A stretch of 64,000 bases of DNA from an uncultured Flavobacteriaceae bacterium. Lineage in GTDB: Bacteria > Bacteroidota > Bacteroidia > Flavobacteriales > Flavobacteriaceae. Positions within the stretch are counted from its first letter, which is position 1. Every line of letters starts with the position of its first letter. The notes beneath the pieces are model-generated. The model did not search any database and was not told where the DNA came from. It saw only the letters and a program-made list of their open reading frames with translations. Where the stretch lies: NCBI GenBank assembly GCA_905381055.1, contig CAJPUR010000002.1:33505-97504 (forward strand). Direction: 5' to 3'. Of the stretch, positions 29,334 to 39,232 are shown piece after piece. The translations under genes were made by a program, and so were the position numbers.

Positions 29334-29978
29334 ATGAACTTAAGCTTTCGTAAATTATCAGGTTGGACAGTTTTTATAATTATCATTTTAATCTTATTTT
29401 TTGATCAATGGTCTAAAATATATATAAAAATGAACTTCCCTTTATCAATGTATGGTTCAGATGCTATTGTTGATTGGGGATTTTTTAAACTTTTATTTAT
29501 AGAAAATAAAGGAATGGCATGGGGTACTAAAATTAATGATTTCATTCCATTTCTTTCTGAAGAAAATGGCAAATTATTTTTAACTCTCCTTAGGGTCATT
29601 GCAATTATTTTTATTGGAAATTGGTTGGTTAAAACCATTAAATCAAATTCTTCTAATCTTAAAGTTTTAGCTTTATCCTTAATCCTTGCTGGAGCTATTG
29701 GAAATATCATAGATTCTATATTTTATGGAGTAATTTTTACTCATAGCTATGGTCAAATTGCAGAAATTTTTCCTGAAAATGGATATGCCCCGTTTCTTTT
29801 TGGCCATGTTGTTGATATGCTTCAATTTCCACTTTTTAGCTGGGAATGGCCGAATTGGATTCCATATATAGGTGGAAATAATTTCACTTTTTTTAAATAC
29901 GTATTTAATATTGCTGATACTTCCATAAGTATCGGAGTTGGAATCCTTATTTTTTTCAATAAAAAACTTTTTAATTAA
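29334..29978 (+). CDS. lspA: Lipoprotein signal peptidase (signal peptidase II)
   Basis: Inner-membrane aspartyl protease that cuts prolipoproteins before the lipidated Cys. Catalytic Asp127 (GAIGNIID) and Asp195 (FNIADTSISIG) are present, along with the conserved D24 in LFFDQWSK and N58 in ENKGMAWG. At 214 residues it is longer than E. coli LspA because of the loop at about 138-185, normal in Bacteroidota. It processes lipoproteins such as the DUF4270 and sulfatase proteins here. Its 3' end overlaps the convergent folate gene by 4 bases. Confidence 0.96.
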   Translation: MNLSFRKLSGWTVFIIIILILFFDQWSKIYIKMNFPLSMYGSDAIVDWGFFKLLFIENKGMAWGTKINDFIPFLSEENGKLFLTLLRVIAIIFIGNWLVKTIKSNSSNLKVLALSLILAGAIGNIIDSIFYGVIFTHSYGQIAEIFPENGYAPFLFGHVVDMLQFPLFSWEWPNWIPYIGGNNFTFFKYVFNIADTSISIGVGILIFFNKKLFN

Positions 29979-30538
29979 AGGAAAGAATAAATTTTATCTG
30001 GAGTGATGCAATAATTTAAATTTACATCTAATTTACTAACACTAATTTTTTTTTCTGCATTAAAAAATGAAACTCCTATTTTAAGACATTTAGAATTACA
30101 GTTTTTTAGAAATCTATCATAATAACCTTTCCCATAACCAACTCTATTTCCTTCAAAATCATAAGCTAACAAAGGGATAAAAACCACATCAATCTTTTTT
30201 GGATCTACAAAAATCCCTTCAATTGGTTCTGGAATACCAAGACTACTGATTTTTAATTTTGTTTCGTCAGTTAAAAGAAAACTCTCTAAAATATCTGCAC
30301 CCTTTTTGACTTTTGGAATGACAATTAGCTTGTCTTTCCCGTAAAGAATTGATAATAAATATTTAGTTTCAACTTCATTTAATTTTTTTGATGACAAAAA
30401 AAGATGGAAATATTTCTTTTCCCAAATTGGTAATTCTAGACACTTGTTTGCAATCGAGATACTTTTTTCCATAACTGAATTTTCAGAAATCCTCCCCCTT
30501 AACTTTTGGTACTTTTCTCTTAAAAATAATTTGTCCAT
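29975..30538 (-). CDS. 5-formyltetrahydrofolate cyclo-ligase
   Basis: Converts 5-formyltetrahydrofolate to methenyltetrahydrofolate with ATP. The family motif VGYGKGYYDRFL is at about residues 132-143 and the N-terminal basic stretch LREKYQKLRGRIS fits ATP binding. Length 187 is normal. Single gene, converging on lspA with a 4-base overlap. No clear -7 box; TTTCTTTG upstream has one mismatch. Confidence 0.93.
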   Translation of the reverse strand: MDKLFLREKYQKLRGRISENSVMEKSISIANKCLELPIWEKKYFHLFLSSKKLNEVETKYLLSILYGKDKLIVIPKVKKGADILESFLLTDETKLKISSLGIPEPIEGIFVDPKKIDVVFIPLLAYDFEGNRVGYGKGYYDRFLKNCNSKCLKIGVSFFNAEKKISVSKLDVNLNYCITPDKIYSFL

Positions 30539-30615
30539 TTTTTAAAATTGAAGTAACAAAGAAAATAATTATTTTCGTTCAAGGAAAATTTTTGAAAAAT
30601 TTGAAAGAATAAAAA

Positions 30616-32346
30616 ATGAATAATTTTAAAATCTTTTTAAAATCTTTACCAAACTCTCCAGGGGTTTATCAATTTTATAATGACAAAAAAGAAATAATTT
30701 ATGTTGGAAAAGCAAAAAATTTAAAAAAAAGAGTCTCTTCATATTTTAATAAAAACCACACTAATAATAAAACCAGAATATTAGTGAAAAATATTTTTGA
30801 AATTGAATATATCGTTGTCAATACCGAAATGGATGCTTTATTACTAGAAAATAGTTTAATTAAAAAATATAAACCAAGGTATAATGTGTTACTTAAAGAT
30901 GACAAAACTTACCCATGGATCTGTCTTAAAAAAGATCCTTCCCCCAAAGTTTTTTCCACAAGAAAAGTTATAAAAGATGGATCTTTATATTTTGGGCCAT
31001 ATCCAAATGTTAAAACTGTGTATACCCTCTTAGATCTAATAAAAGAATTATATCCATTTTTAAATCATGAATTAAATCACCTCATGAAAATGAATGATGC
31101 CTCTGAATTAAAAAAAAAATTTGAGGAAAATAAGATATCCATTAAAAACCTTATCAATGGTAATTTTAAAACGTCAATTGAAAAACTTAAATCTGAGATG
31201 AAAATTCATTCAGTCAAAATGGAATTTGAGAAAGCCCAAAAAATAAAAGAAAAATTAGAATCTTTAAAAAACTATCAATCAAAATCTACAGTGGTTAATT
31301 CAAAAATTAATAATACTGATGTATTTTCAATAATTTCTGATGAAAGTTATGGTTACATTAACTTTTTTCAAGTAGCTTATGGTTCTATAATTAGGTCACG
31401 TACAATTGAAATCAAAAAAAAATTAGAGGAGACAGATAAGGAATTACTATCACTTGCTGTAGTTGAATTAAGACAACAATTTAAATCTAACTCAAAAGAA
31501 ATTTACCTGCCCTTTAAAATTGATTTAGGCTCAAAAATAAAAATATCTGTTCCTAAATCAGGTGATAAAAAGAAACTTATCGACCTATCTGAAAGAAATG
31601 CAAAGTATTTTAGGATGGAAAAATTTAAACAAATTCAAATTGTAGATCCAGAAAGACACACCTCAAGAATAATGAATCAGATAAAAACTGATCTTAAATT
31701 AGTCCAAGAACCAAGATTAATTGAATGTTTTGATAACTCTAATTTACAAGGCTCAAATCCAGTAGCTGCTTGTGTTGTATTTAAAAATGGTAAGCCAAGT
31801 AAAAAAGATTATAGGCATTATAACATCAAAAATGTAAAAGGACCCGACGATTTTGCTTCTATGGAGGAAGTCGTTTTTAGAAGATATAAAAGACTAGTTG
31901 ATGAAAATTGTGAATTACCTCAATTAATAATTATTGATGGTGGAAAAGGACAAATTTCATCTACTATGAAAAGTTTGGAGAAACTTAAACTAACAAATAA
32001 AATGTCAGTAATTGGAATTGCAAAACGTCTTGAGGAAATCTTTTGCCCTGGTGATCCTACCCCAATATATCTTGATAAAAGATCTGAAACGTTAAAAATA
32101 ATTCAACATTTAAGGAATGAGGCGCATAGGTTTAGCCTAGCATTTCATAAAAATAAAAGGAGTAAAAATGCTTTAAATTCAAAACTTGATAGTATTAAAG
32201 GTATTGGTCCCAAGAATAAGATCTTATTGCTAAATCATTTCAGGTCTTTTAAACGAATTAAAGCTGCCTCACTTAATGAAATCTCAATTGTTCTAGGCCC
32301 AAAAAGAGGAAATAAACTTTTTGAAACATTAAAAAATATTAACTAA
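30616..32346 (+). CDS. uvrC: UvrABC system protein C
   Basis: Makes both incisions in nucleotide excision repair. The GIY-YIG nuclease domain is N-terminal (SPGVYQFYNDKKEIIYVGKA, residues about 13-32), a UVR helix pair for UvrB lies near 193-225, the RNase-H-like second nuclease follows (IECFDNSNLQG, IIIDGGKGQ, NEAHRFSLAFHK), and the end has a helix-hairpin-helix pair (IKGIGPKNKILLLNHF). Length 576 is slightly short but all domains are there. Confidence 0.96.
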   Translation: MNNFKIFLKSLPNSPGVYQFYNDKKEIIYVGKAKNLKKRVSSYFNKNHTNNKTRILVKNIFEIEYIVVNTEMDALLLENSLIKKYKPRYNVLLKDDKTYPWICLKKDPSPKVFSTRKVIKDGSLYFGPYPNVKTVYTLLDLIKELYPFLNHELNHLMKMNDASELKKKFEENKISIKNLINGNFKTSIEKLKSEMKIHSVKMEFEKAQKIKEKLESLKNYQSKSTVVNSKINNTDVFSIISDESYGYINFFQVAYGSIIRSRTIEIKKKLEETDKELLSLAVVELRQQFKSNSKEIYLPFKIDLGSKIKISVPKSGDKKKLIDLSERNAKYFRMEKFKQIQIVDPERHTSRIMNQIKTDLKLVQEPRLIECFDNSNLQGSNPVAACVVFKNGKPSKKDYRHYNIKNVKGPDDFASMEEVVFRRYKRLVDENCELPQLIIIDGGKGQISSTMKSLEKLKLTNKMSVIGIAKRLEEIFCPGDPTPIYLDKRSETLKIIQHLRNEAHRFSLAFHKNKRSKNALNSKLDSIKGIGPKNKILLLNHFRSFKRIKAASLNEISIVLGPKRGNKLFETLKNIN

Positions 32347-32398
32347 ATCATTAAAAGTTTTATAACATATATTTAATTTAAAAAATGTAAAATTCTTT

Positions 32399-32406
32399 TA
32401 TCTTTG
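32399..32406 (+). promoter_or_regulatory. -7 box for the DUF3108-M23 unit
   Basis: TATCTTTG matches TAnnTTTG and ends 11 bases before the ATG at 32418, leaving a leader of only a few bases. This also argues against the in-frame TTG at 32409 as the start. Confidence 0.5.
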
Positions 32407-32417
32407 TATTGAAGCTT

Positions 32418-33242
32418 ATGCGTTTTATATACCTAATATTGTTAATATGCTTTGTTTTAAGCTTTTCTGACCTTTTTAGTCAAAAAATTCTTTCTGATTC
32501 TATTCCTGAAACCCCAACAAGTCTTAATGCTTTTAAAAATGGAGAATGGTTTGAATTTAGAGTTTATTATGGTGTTTTTAATACCAGTTATATTTCTTTG
32601 AAGATAGACGCAGACACAATTAACTCTAGACCTGTATTCCATGCCCAAGGGTACGGGAAAACAGTGGGGCTAGCAAGGTTATTTTTTAAAGTTGAAGACT
32701 ATTATGAAAGTTTTTTTGATCAAAAAAATGGTTTGCCATACAGGTTTATAAGAGATATATATGAGGGAGGATACACAAAAAATAATGAGATATTTTTTGA
32801 TCATGAAAAAAGAATAGCAAGAGTACATGATAAAAAAAATAATACTAAGAATGATTATCCCATTAAAAAAAACGTACAAGACTTAATTTCAGCATATTAT
32901 TATTTAAGGAGTTTTTATGATACATCTAAAATTAAAATTAATCAAACTATTGGTTTGAATATGTTCTTTGACAATGAAAATTATTTATTTAAACTTAAAT
33001 TTTTAGGTAAAGAAATTTTAGAAACTAAATTTGGAAACGTTGAGTGTCTTAAATTTAGACCTTACGTCCAAAGCGGTAGAGTATTTAAAGAACAAGAAAG
33101 TGTTAATCTATGGATATCCAATGATAAAAACAGGCTGCCTGTAAGACTTCAAGCTGACTTGGCAGTTGGATCAATAAAATGTGATCTTGAAAATTTTAAA
33201 AACCTTAATAACCCATTTAATATACAATTAAGGGATGAATAA
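32418..33242 (+). CDS. DUF3108 family exported protein
   Basis: A 274-residue protein with signal peptide (about 1-22) and the DUF3108 pattern: FKNGEWFEFRVYYGVFNTSYISL, then KVEDYYESFFD and the C-terminal VNLWISNDKNRLPVRLQADLAVGSI (key residues W, D, P, G). Members are periplasmic or envelope proteins without assigned activity. I chose ATG 32418 rather than TTG 32409 because the signal peptide begins right there. It overlaps the M23 peptidase gene by 8 bases. Confidence 0.85.
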   Translation: MRFIYLILLICFVLSFSDLFSQKILSDSIPETPTSLNAFKNGEWFEFRVYYGVFNTSYISLKIDADTINSRPVFHAQGYGKTVGLARLFFKVEDYYESFFDQKNGLPYRFIRDIYEGGYTKNNEIFFDHEKRIARVHDKKNNTKNDYPIKKNVQDLISAYYYLRSFYDTSKIKINQTIGLNMFFDNENYLFKLKFLGKEILETKFGNVECLKFRPYVQSGRVFKEQESVNLWISNDKNRLPVRLQADLAVGSIKCDLENFKNLNNPFNIQLRDE

Positions 33243-34479
33243 TTTTAAATTTTTAATTACATTTTTAATTTTAACAGTTCTTCTTCAATCTATCACTTCT
33301 TGTAAGAAATCTGATAAACTCGAAAATAAAGTCGTTAAAAATAAAATTATTGATTTACCTCCAAATATGAAATTTGGATATAATTTAAATGATTTTATTG
33401 TTAAAAAAAAAAAAATCAAACGAGGTGATACTTTTGGATCTATTTTAGAAGAAAACTTTATAGATTACCCAGAAGTACACAAAATATTACAAAAAATTAA
33501 AACACAAGTTTCTGTAAAAAAACTACAAATTGGTAAACCCTATACTCTGCTATTTTCAAAAGATACTATAAAAGCTCCAAAGGTTTTTATTTATCAAAAA
33601 GATATTCAAAGTTATACCATTGTTCAATTAAGAGATAGTATTTATGGATTAAAAAAAAATAAGCCTGCTAGAACAGTTCAAATGGAAGCCTCAGGTACAA
33701 TAGAAAGTTCTCTCTACCAAACTATGCTTGACAGAGGATATAATGAAGCTTTGACTTATTATCTTTCAGATATCTATGCCTGGACCATAGATTTTTTTAG
33801 GCTACAAAAAGGTGATCGTTTTAAAATAATTTATACTGAAAAATTTGTTGATGACACTATTTCAATAGGGATTAAAAACATTAAAGCTGCTTCTTTTGAA
33901 CATAAAGGACAAATCATAGAAGCATATGAATTCCAAACTGATAGTACTAAAGGAATAATTGATTATTTCGATCAGTCTGCTAAAAATTTAAGGAGAGCTT
34001 TTTTAAAAGCCCCTGTGTCATTTGGTAGAGTTTCATCTAGATATAATTTAAAAAGAAGAATTCCTCTTTATGGAAGAGTTAAAGCCCATAAGGGGACAGA
34101 TTTTGCAGCAGCAGTTGGTACTCCAATAATGACCACTGCAAATGGAACTGTTTTAAAATCGAGTTATTCAAAAGGGAATGGGAATTATGTTACCATAAAA
34201 CACAATAACAAATATAGCACTCAATATCTTCACATGAGAAAAAGAAAAGTAAAAGTAGGTCAATACGTTAAACAAGGAGATGTAATTGGTTGGGTCGGAA
34301 TGACAGGGTATACGTCTGGACCACATGTATGCTACAGATTTTGGAAAAATGGGCATCAAGTAGATCCGTTTAAACAAAAGCTCCCAGAAGCTAAGCCAAT
34401 CTCAAAATCTTTAAAAAATAAATTTTTAACTTATGTGAAACCTATCAAAAATCAGTTAAATTGCATAGTCTATAATTAA
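33235..34479 (+). CDS. M23 family peptidoglycan metallopeptidase, HxC variant
   Basis: A 414-residue envelope peptidase that should cut peptidoglycan cross-links. It has a lipoprotein-type signal (LLQSITSCKK, Cys23), a middle region with LysM/OapA-like sequence (IKRGDTFGSILEENF) and a C-terminal LytM domain: HKGTDFAA holds the first zinc His and Asp. The usual HxH motif reads HVC in SGPHVCYRFW, so one zinc ligand is Cys. This variant is common in Bacteroidota as far as I recall. Translationally coupled to DUF3108. Confidence 0.9.
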   Translation: MNNFKFLITFLILTVLLQSITSCKKSDKLENKVVKNKIIDLPPNMKFGYNLNDFIVKKKKIKRGDTFGSILEENFIDYPEVHKILQKIKTQVSVKKLQIGKPYTLLFSKDTIKAPKVFIYQKDIQSYTIVQLRDSIYGLKKNKPARTVQMEASGTIESSLYQTMLDRGYNEALTYYLSDIYAWTIDFFRLQKGDRFKIIYTEKFVDDTISIGIKNIKAASFEHKGQIIEAYEFQTDSTKGIIDYFDQSAKNLRRAFLKAPVSFGRVSSRYNLKRRIPLYGRVKAHKGTDFAAAVGTPIMTTANGTVLKSSYSKGNGNYVTIKHNNKYSTQYLHMRKRKVKVGQYVKQGDVIGWVGMTGYTSGPHVCYRFWKNGHQVDPFKQKLPEAKPISKSLKNKFLTYVKPIKNQLNCIVYN

Positions 34480-34501
34480 AAAATCACTTATAACTAACTT
34501 T

Positions 34502-36139
34502 ATGCCCCTAAAAAAAACCAATCCTATATTATCAAAATCTTGGGAAGATCTAAAAATCCACTTTGAAAAAATTTCAAGTGAAAAAATTTATGGACTTTTT
34601 AATAAAAATCCTGACAGATTTAAAGATTTAAAAATTGAATGGGGAAATTTTTTAATTGATTTTTCAAAAAATAAAATAACAACAAAAACAATTGATTTGT
34701 TGATAAATTTATCTAATGAACTTGGACTAAAAGAAGCGATTAATAATCATTTTAAAGGATCTAAAATCAATGAAACTGAAAATCGATCTGTCCTTCACAC
34801 TGCCCTAAGATCAGAAAAATCAGAGGAAATAATAGTTGATGGTGAAAATATAATCCCTGAAATACATGAAAATAAAGAAAAACTATATTCATTCTGTGAA
34901 AATGTAATTAATGGAAATCACAAAGGATTTACTGGGAAAGAGATAAAAGATATAGTGAATATTGGAATAGGTGGTTCAGATCTTGGGCCTTCAATGGTAA
35001 CTGCTGCATTGGCTTATTACTCCAATCACCTTAAAGTCCATTTTGCTTCAAATATAGATGGAGATCATATCAATGAAATTTTAAAAAAACTAAATCCTGA
35101 AACAACATTATTCATAATTGTTTCCAAAACATTCACAACTCAAGAAACAATTACTAATGCTAATACTTTTAAAAAATGGTTTTTAAGTTATTCATCCAAA
35201 AAAGAGATTCCAAAACATTTTGTTGCAGTTTCCTCTAATATAAATGCAGTAATAGATTTTGGTATAGATCCAAAAAACATTTTCCCAATGAAAGACTGGG
35301 TTGGTGGGAGATTCTCACTTTGGAGCTCAGTTGGTCTTTCAATAGCTCTTTCAATAGGGCCGTCAAATTTTGAGAAATTACTTAATGGAGCTAAGGACAT
35401 GGATAAACATTTTAAAAATTCTGATTTCAAAAAAAATATCCCTGTAACTCTTGCTTTAATTAGCATTTGGTATAACAACTTCTATAATGCTGAAACCGAA
35501 GCTATAATTCCATACACTGAATACTTAAATAAATTTCCATCGTATCTTCAACAAGCTGTAATGGAGAGCAATGGAAAAAGCATAGATAGGTCTGGGAAAT
35601 CTATTTCATATCAAACTGGAGGGATTATTTGGGGCGCATCAGGGACTAATTCTCAACATGCATTTTTTCAATTATTGCATCAAGGAACAAAATTAATACC
35701 CATAGATTTTATTGGATTTAAAAACTCATTACATAAAAATACTGAACATCATGAAAAATTAATGTCAAATTTTATCGCTCAAACTGAGGCATTAATGAAA
35801 GGGAAAAATAAATTGGAAGTAAAAGAAGAATTAAATTCAAAAAAAATGCCCTTAGATCAGATTGAAAAACTTATTCCTTTTAAGGTTTTTAATGGAGATA
35901 GACCTTCAACATCAATTTTGATTGATTCACTAACTCCTCATTCTTTAGGAAGTTTAATCTCAATGTATGAACATAAAATTTTTGTCCAAGGATATATATG
36001 GAATATTTTTTCATATGACCAATGGGGTGTTGAATTGGGAAAAGATCTTGCTAAAAATATTTTAGATGAGATAAAAAAAAATAAAAAAAATAAACATGAT
36101 CCTTCGACTGAAAATTTAATTAAATTTTTTAAAAAATAA
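34502..36139 (+). CDS. pgi: Glucose-6-phosphate isomerase
   Basis: Interconverts glucose-6-phosphate and fructose-6-phosphate. Typical motifs are seen: GIGGSDLGPSMV (about 157-168), VSKTFTTQETITNA (about 202-215), the signature VGGRFSLWSSVGLSIAL (about 267-283) and the C-terminal QWGVELGKDLAKNI. Length 545 is normal. Single gene closed by a hairpin shared with recJ. Confidence 0.97.
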   Translation: MPLKKTNPILSKSWEDLKIHFEKISSEKIYGLFNKNPDRFKDLKIEWGNFLIDFSKNKITTKTIDLLINLSNELGLKEAINNHFKGSKINETENRSVLHTALRSEKSEEIIVDGENIIPEIHENKEKLYSFCENVINGNHKGFTGKEIKDIVNIGIGGSDLGPSMVTAALAYYSNHLKVHFASNIDGDHINEILKKLNPETTLFIIVSKTFTTQETITNANTFKKWFLSYSSKKEIPKHFVAVSSNINAVIDFGIDPKNIFPMKDWVGGRFSLWSSVGLSIALSIGPSNFEKLLNGAKDMDKHFKNSDFKKNIPVTLALISIWYNNFYNAETEAIIPYTEYLNKFPSYLQQAVMESNGKSIDRSGKSISYQTGGIIWGASGTNSQHAFFQLLHQGTKLIPIDFIGFKNSLHKNTEHHEKLMSNFIAQTEALMKGKNKLEVKEELNSKKMPLDQIEKLIPFKVFNGDRPSTSILIDSLTPHSLGSLISMYEHKIFVQGYIWNIFSYDQWGVELGKDLAKNILDEIKKNKKNKHDPSTENLIKFFKK

Positions 36140-36153
36140 TTTAAATTTTTACT

Positions 36154-36186
36154 CCCCCCTTTTTTTAGGCTTATTAAAAAGGAGGG
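36154..36186. terminator. Candidate bidirectional terminator, pgi / recJ
   Basis: CCCCCCTTTTT (36154-36164) can pair with AAAAAGGAGGG (36176-36186), an 11-bp stem with one C-A mismatch and an 11-base loop, between convergent genes. It overlaps the last codons of recJ. The T tract is part of the stem, so strength is uncertain. Confidence 0.45.
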
Positions 36187-37874
36187 TTATTTATTTTAAA
36201 ATCTTTTATTATAAGCTGTAAAAATTTTTCTCCATTCCAATTATTTTCATCTATAGTGTATAAAATATCAAATAATACATTTCCCCCTATTTTATCTATA
36301 TATGATGCTTTATTAAAAGCAATTCCAGGCATAATTTTACCTTTCTTGTCTTTTATTAATAATTTCAAATGTTCTTTATTTTTACCAACAAGAGTTGTCT
36401 TAGTTTTTTCTTGACATTTTTTAGAAATAAAAACAGGCTTTAAATTTGAAATACCAAAAGGGCCCATTTGAGAAATTATTCTGTATGTTTTAAAGTTAAT
36501 CTCATCAAAATAAATTTCAGTATCATATGGTAAAACTTGAACTTTATTAAAATCTTGTATATTATTTTTAACGGCATCCTCAAAAGATTTTTTAAAAGAG
36601 TTAAAATTATTTTTTTTGATAGTTACACCTGCAGCATATTTATGCCCTCCAAATTCAATAATATTATTGCTGCATTTTTCTAGGATTTTATATATGTCAA
36701 AATTTTTAACTGATCTAACTGAACCAACAAGATTTTTACCCTCAGCAGTAAAAACAATTGTGGGCCTGTAGTATTTTTCTATTAATCTTGATGCTACTAT
36801 ACCTATGACTCCTTTATTCCAATCATTCTTATAAACAACTGAAGAACTATTTTCAACATCTCCTAGTAATTCAATTTGATCCAAAGCCTCTTTAGTGATT
36901 AATTCTTCGATTGATCTTCTTTTTTTATTTAAATCATTTAAAAAAATATATATTTTTTTAGCATAATCAATATTTGTAGATGACATCATTTTAAATGCTA
37001 CTTTAGCATGATTTAACCTCCCTGCAGCATTTATAACTGGGGCTATTTTAAAAGCAATATCTGAGGCTTTAATAGGTTTATTCAAAGTATCAATTAAAGG
37101 TCTTAACCCCAATCTATTATTCCTTTCCAATTGTTTAATTCCCAAATAACTAATAATTCTATTTTCATTAACAACAGGGACTATATCTGAAATTATTGCA
37201 ATTGCTACTAGATCAGTATATTTAATAATATTTTTAAAATCTAATCCCCATTTTAGGTAAAAAGCTTGGATCAACTTAAATCCAATTCCACAGCCACATA
37301 ATTCTTTAAAAGGATATGCACAATCTGATCTTTTAGGATTTAGAATACCAATTGCATTAGGAAGTTTTTTTGAAGGTAAATGATGATCACATATTATAAA
37401 ATCAATTCCATTTTTTTTAGCGAAATCTACTTCATCAATTGCATTGATACCACAATCTATGGCAATTATCAAAGAGATATTACTCTCTTTTGCCTTTTTA
37501 ATGCCTTGTAGTGATATTCCATAACCTTCATTTTTTCTATCAGGCATATAAGGGAGAACATGATTGAAATAGTTTGAAAAAAAACTATGTAATAAAGTAA
37601 CAGAAGTTGTTCCATCAACATCATAATCTCCATATATCATTATTTTTTCTTTTTTTTCTATTGCTTTCTCAATTCTCAAAACTGACTCATGCATTTCTTT
37701 CATTAAAAAAGGATCATACAGATCATCAACAGAAGGCCTAAAAAATTTTTTAGCTGTTTCAAAATCATTAATATTTCTATTTACTAATAATTGAGCAATT
37801 AATTTTGAAATATTTAATTCTTTCTCAAGTAAGTTTACTTTTATTGAATTTTTTAAAATGCTATTCCAATTCAT
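36174..37874 (-). CDS. recJ: Single-stranded-DNA exonuclease RecJ
   Basis: 5'-3' single-strand exonuclease of mismatch, base-excision and RecF repair. DHH-family motifs are present: IMIYGDYDVDGTTS near residue 78-91, IDCGINAIDE, ICDHHLPSKKLP near 158-169, and the DHHA1 domain glycine motif IEFGGHKYAAGV near 404-415. Length 566 is normal. The start overlaps the 3' end of rsmI by 14 bases, so the two are cotranscribed. Confidence 0.96.
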   Translation of the reverse strand: MNWNSILKNSIKVNLLEKELNISKLIAQLLVNRNINDFETAKKFFRPSVDDLYDPFLMKEMHESVLRIEKAIEKKEKIMIYGDYDVDGTTSVTLLHSFFSNYFNHVLPYMPDRKNEGYGISLQGIKKAKESNISLIIAIDCGINAIDEVDFAKKNGIDFIICDHHLPSKKLPNAIGILNPKRSDCAYPFKELCGCGIGFKLIQAFYLKWGLDFKNIIKYTDLVAIAIISDIVPVVNENRIISYLGIKQLERNNRLGLRPLIDTLNKPIKASDIAFKIAPVINAAGRLNHAKVAFKMMSSTNIDYAKKIYIFLNDLNKKRRSIEELITKEALDQIELLGDVENSSSVVYKNDWNKGVIGIVASRLIEKYYRPTIVFTAEGKNLVGSVRSVKNFDIYKILEKCSNNIIEFGGHKYAAGVTIKKNNFNSFKKSFEDAVKNNIQDFNKVQVLPYDTEIYFDEINFKTYRIISQMGPFGISNLKPVFISKKCQEKTKTTLVGKNKEHLKLLIKDKKGKIMPGIAFNKASYIDKIGGNVLFDILYTIDENNWNGEKFLQLIIKDFKINNPPF

Positions 37875-38568
37875 TTTCTTTCCGAGGAGTTCCTGACAAG
37901 CATATTACAAACTCGCCTTTAAGTTTTTTATTTTCAAAATATAGAATTGAATCTTCAAGGTTGCCTCTAAAAGTCTCCTCAAATATTTTAGTCATTTCCC
38001 TTGATATAGAAATTTTTCTTCTATCCCCAAAATACTTTTTTAATTCATTTAATGTTTTTATAATCTTGTGAGGAGATTCATAAAAAATAATAGTTCGTTT
38101 TTCGGTTAATAAGCTTTTAATTCTTGATTTTCTTCCTTTCTTTGAAGGTAAAAATCCCTCAAATACAAATCTTTCAGTTGACAATCCACTCGATACAATT
38201 GCCGGTATAAGTGCGGTTGCGCCAGGTAAACATTCTACTTTTATTTTATTTTTAATTGCCTCCCTAATAATTAAAAACCCTGGGTCTGAAATAGAGGGAG
38301 TACCTGCATCAGATATTAAGGCAATTTTTTCACCATTTAATAATTTATCAATAAAAAAATTAACTTTTGTATGCTCATTATACATATGATAGCTTTTTAT
38401 AGGAACATTAATTTCGTAATGACTTAATAATTTTTTACTATTTCTCGTATCTTCCGCAATAATTAAATCAACTGATTTAAGAACTTCAATTGCTCTTAAA
38501 GTTATATCCTTTAAATTACCAATTGGAGTTGGAATTACATAAAGAATTTTAGATAGATTATCGCCCAT
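37861..38568 (-). CDS. rsmI: 16S rRNA C1402 ribose 2'-O-methyltransferase
   Basis: Methylates the ribose of C1402 in 16S rRNA. Family motifs: LYVIPTPIGNLKDITLRAIE (residues about 8-27), IIAEDTRNSKKLLSHY (about 37-52), ISDAGTPSISDPG (about 84-96), LPGATALIPAIVSSGL (about 114-129) and FYESPHKIIKTL (about 157-168). Length 235 is normal. Followed by recJ with an overlap. Confidence 0.96.
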   Translation of the reverse strand: MGDNLSKILYVIPTPIGNLKDITLRAIEVLKSVDLIIAEDTRNSKKLLSHYEINVPIKSYHMYNEHTKVNFFIDKLLNGEKIALISDAGTPSISDPGFLIIREAIKNKIKVECLPGATALIPAIVSSGLSTERFVFEGFLPSKKGRKSRIKSLLTEKRTIIFYESPHKIIKTLNELKKYFGDRRKISISREMTKIFEETFRGNLEDSILYFENKKLKGEFVICLSGTPRKENELE

Positions 38569-38586
38569 TAAGTTGTTAAATTATTT

Positions 38587-39111
38587 TTATTGAAAATTAT
38601 TTTTAACAAAAGAGAGAAATCTCTTTTCGAAAGCATCTTTCCCCTTCCAATATCTGTAATCGGGCTTGATAAACTTATTAATAAAAGACTCCGCTTCTTC
38701 CCAATTTTGAAAAGTACTAAGTTGAGAAATCACTCTTTGATAGTCCTCTTCATTTGAATCAAATAAGTTTTTTATAAAAACTAATCTGTCATTAAGCCCT
38801 ATGTTGAAATCTTTAGAAAACAGGTCGTTAATAGTTTTTTTTGATTTAAAAACTTTATTATCACTATTCCCTTTCTTTATAAACTCAGGTATTTTTGCAG
38901 AAGTTATTTTATCACCTAAACTATCATCTGATGCTTCTGTCTTTTTACTTTTCTCAATTTTTTTATTTTTTTCTGATAAAAAATGATATATTAAAGACTT
39001 CTTATATAAACTTTCAATTCTTTCAATATTTTCTTTTATTTCAAGGAAACCTTCTGTTTCAAGAATACCTTTAGCTATAGATTTAATCTCTTTTTCAATA
39101 TCCCTTATCAT
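38587..39111 (-). CDS. Conserved hypothetical protein of Bacteroidota
   Basis: A 174-residue soluble, charged protein without a signal peptide. The N-terminal 50 residues look like a coiled coil, the middle is a Ser/Lys-rich linker, and the C-terminal part (ISLNDR-like NIGLNDRLVFIKNLF, then DYQRVISQLSTFQNWEEAE) resembles a domain I have seen beside rsmI in flavobacteria and annotated only as hypothetical. I do not know its function. It is 18 bases upstream of rsmI and probably in the same operon. Confidence 0.7.
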   Translation of the reverse strand: MIRDIEKEIKSIAKGILETEGFLEIKENIERIESLYKKSLIYHFLSEKNKKIEKSKKTEASDDSLGDKITSAKIPEFIKKGNSDNKVFKSKKTINDLFSKDFNIGLNDRLVFIKNLFDSNEEDYQRVISQLSTFQNWEEAESFINKFIKPDYRYWKGKDAFEKRFLSFVKNNFQ

Positions 39112-39159
39112 ATTAATATTACTTTTTTATTACTTAAATTACCTTTGAAAAGATTTTAA

Positions 39160-39175
39160 AAATTCAATTGAATTT
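39160..39175. promoter_or_regulatory. 16-base perfect palindrome upstream of alr
   Basis: AAATTCAATTGAATTT reads the same on both strands and lies in the 121-base divergent gap, 57 bases before alr. With no loop it would be a protein-binding site rather than a hairpin. In such AT-rich DNA it may be chance. Confidence 0.3.
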
Positions 39176-39232
39176 ACAAAATGTTTTTTTAGAACTTTAA
39201 TAAATTCGTATATAAATACTTGAAAATTTATA

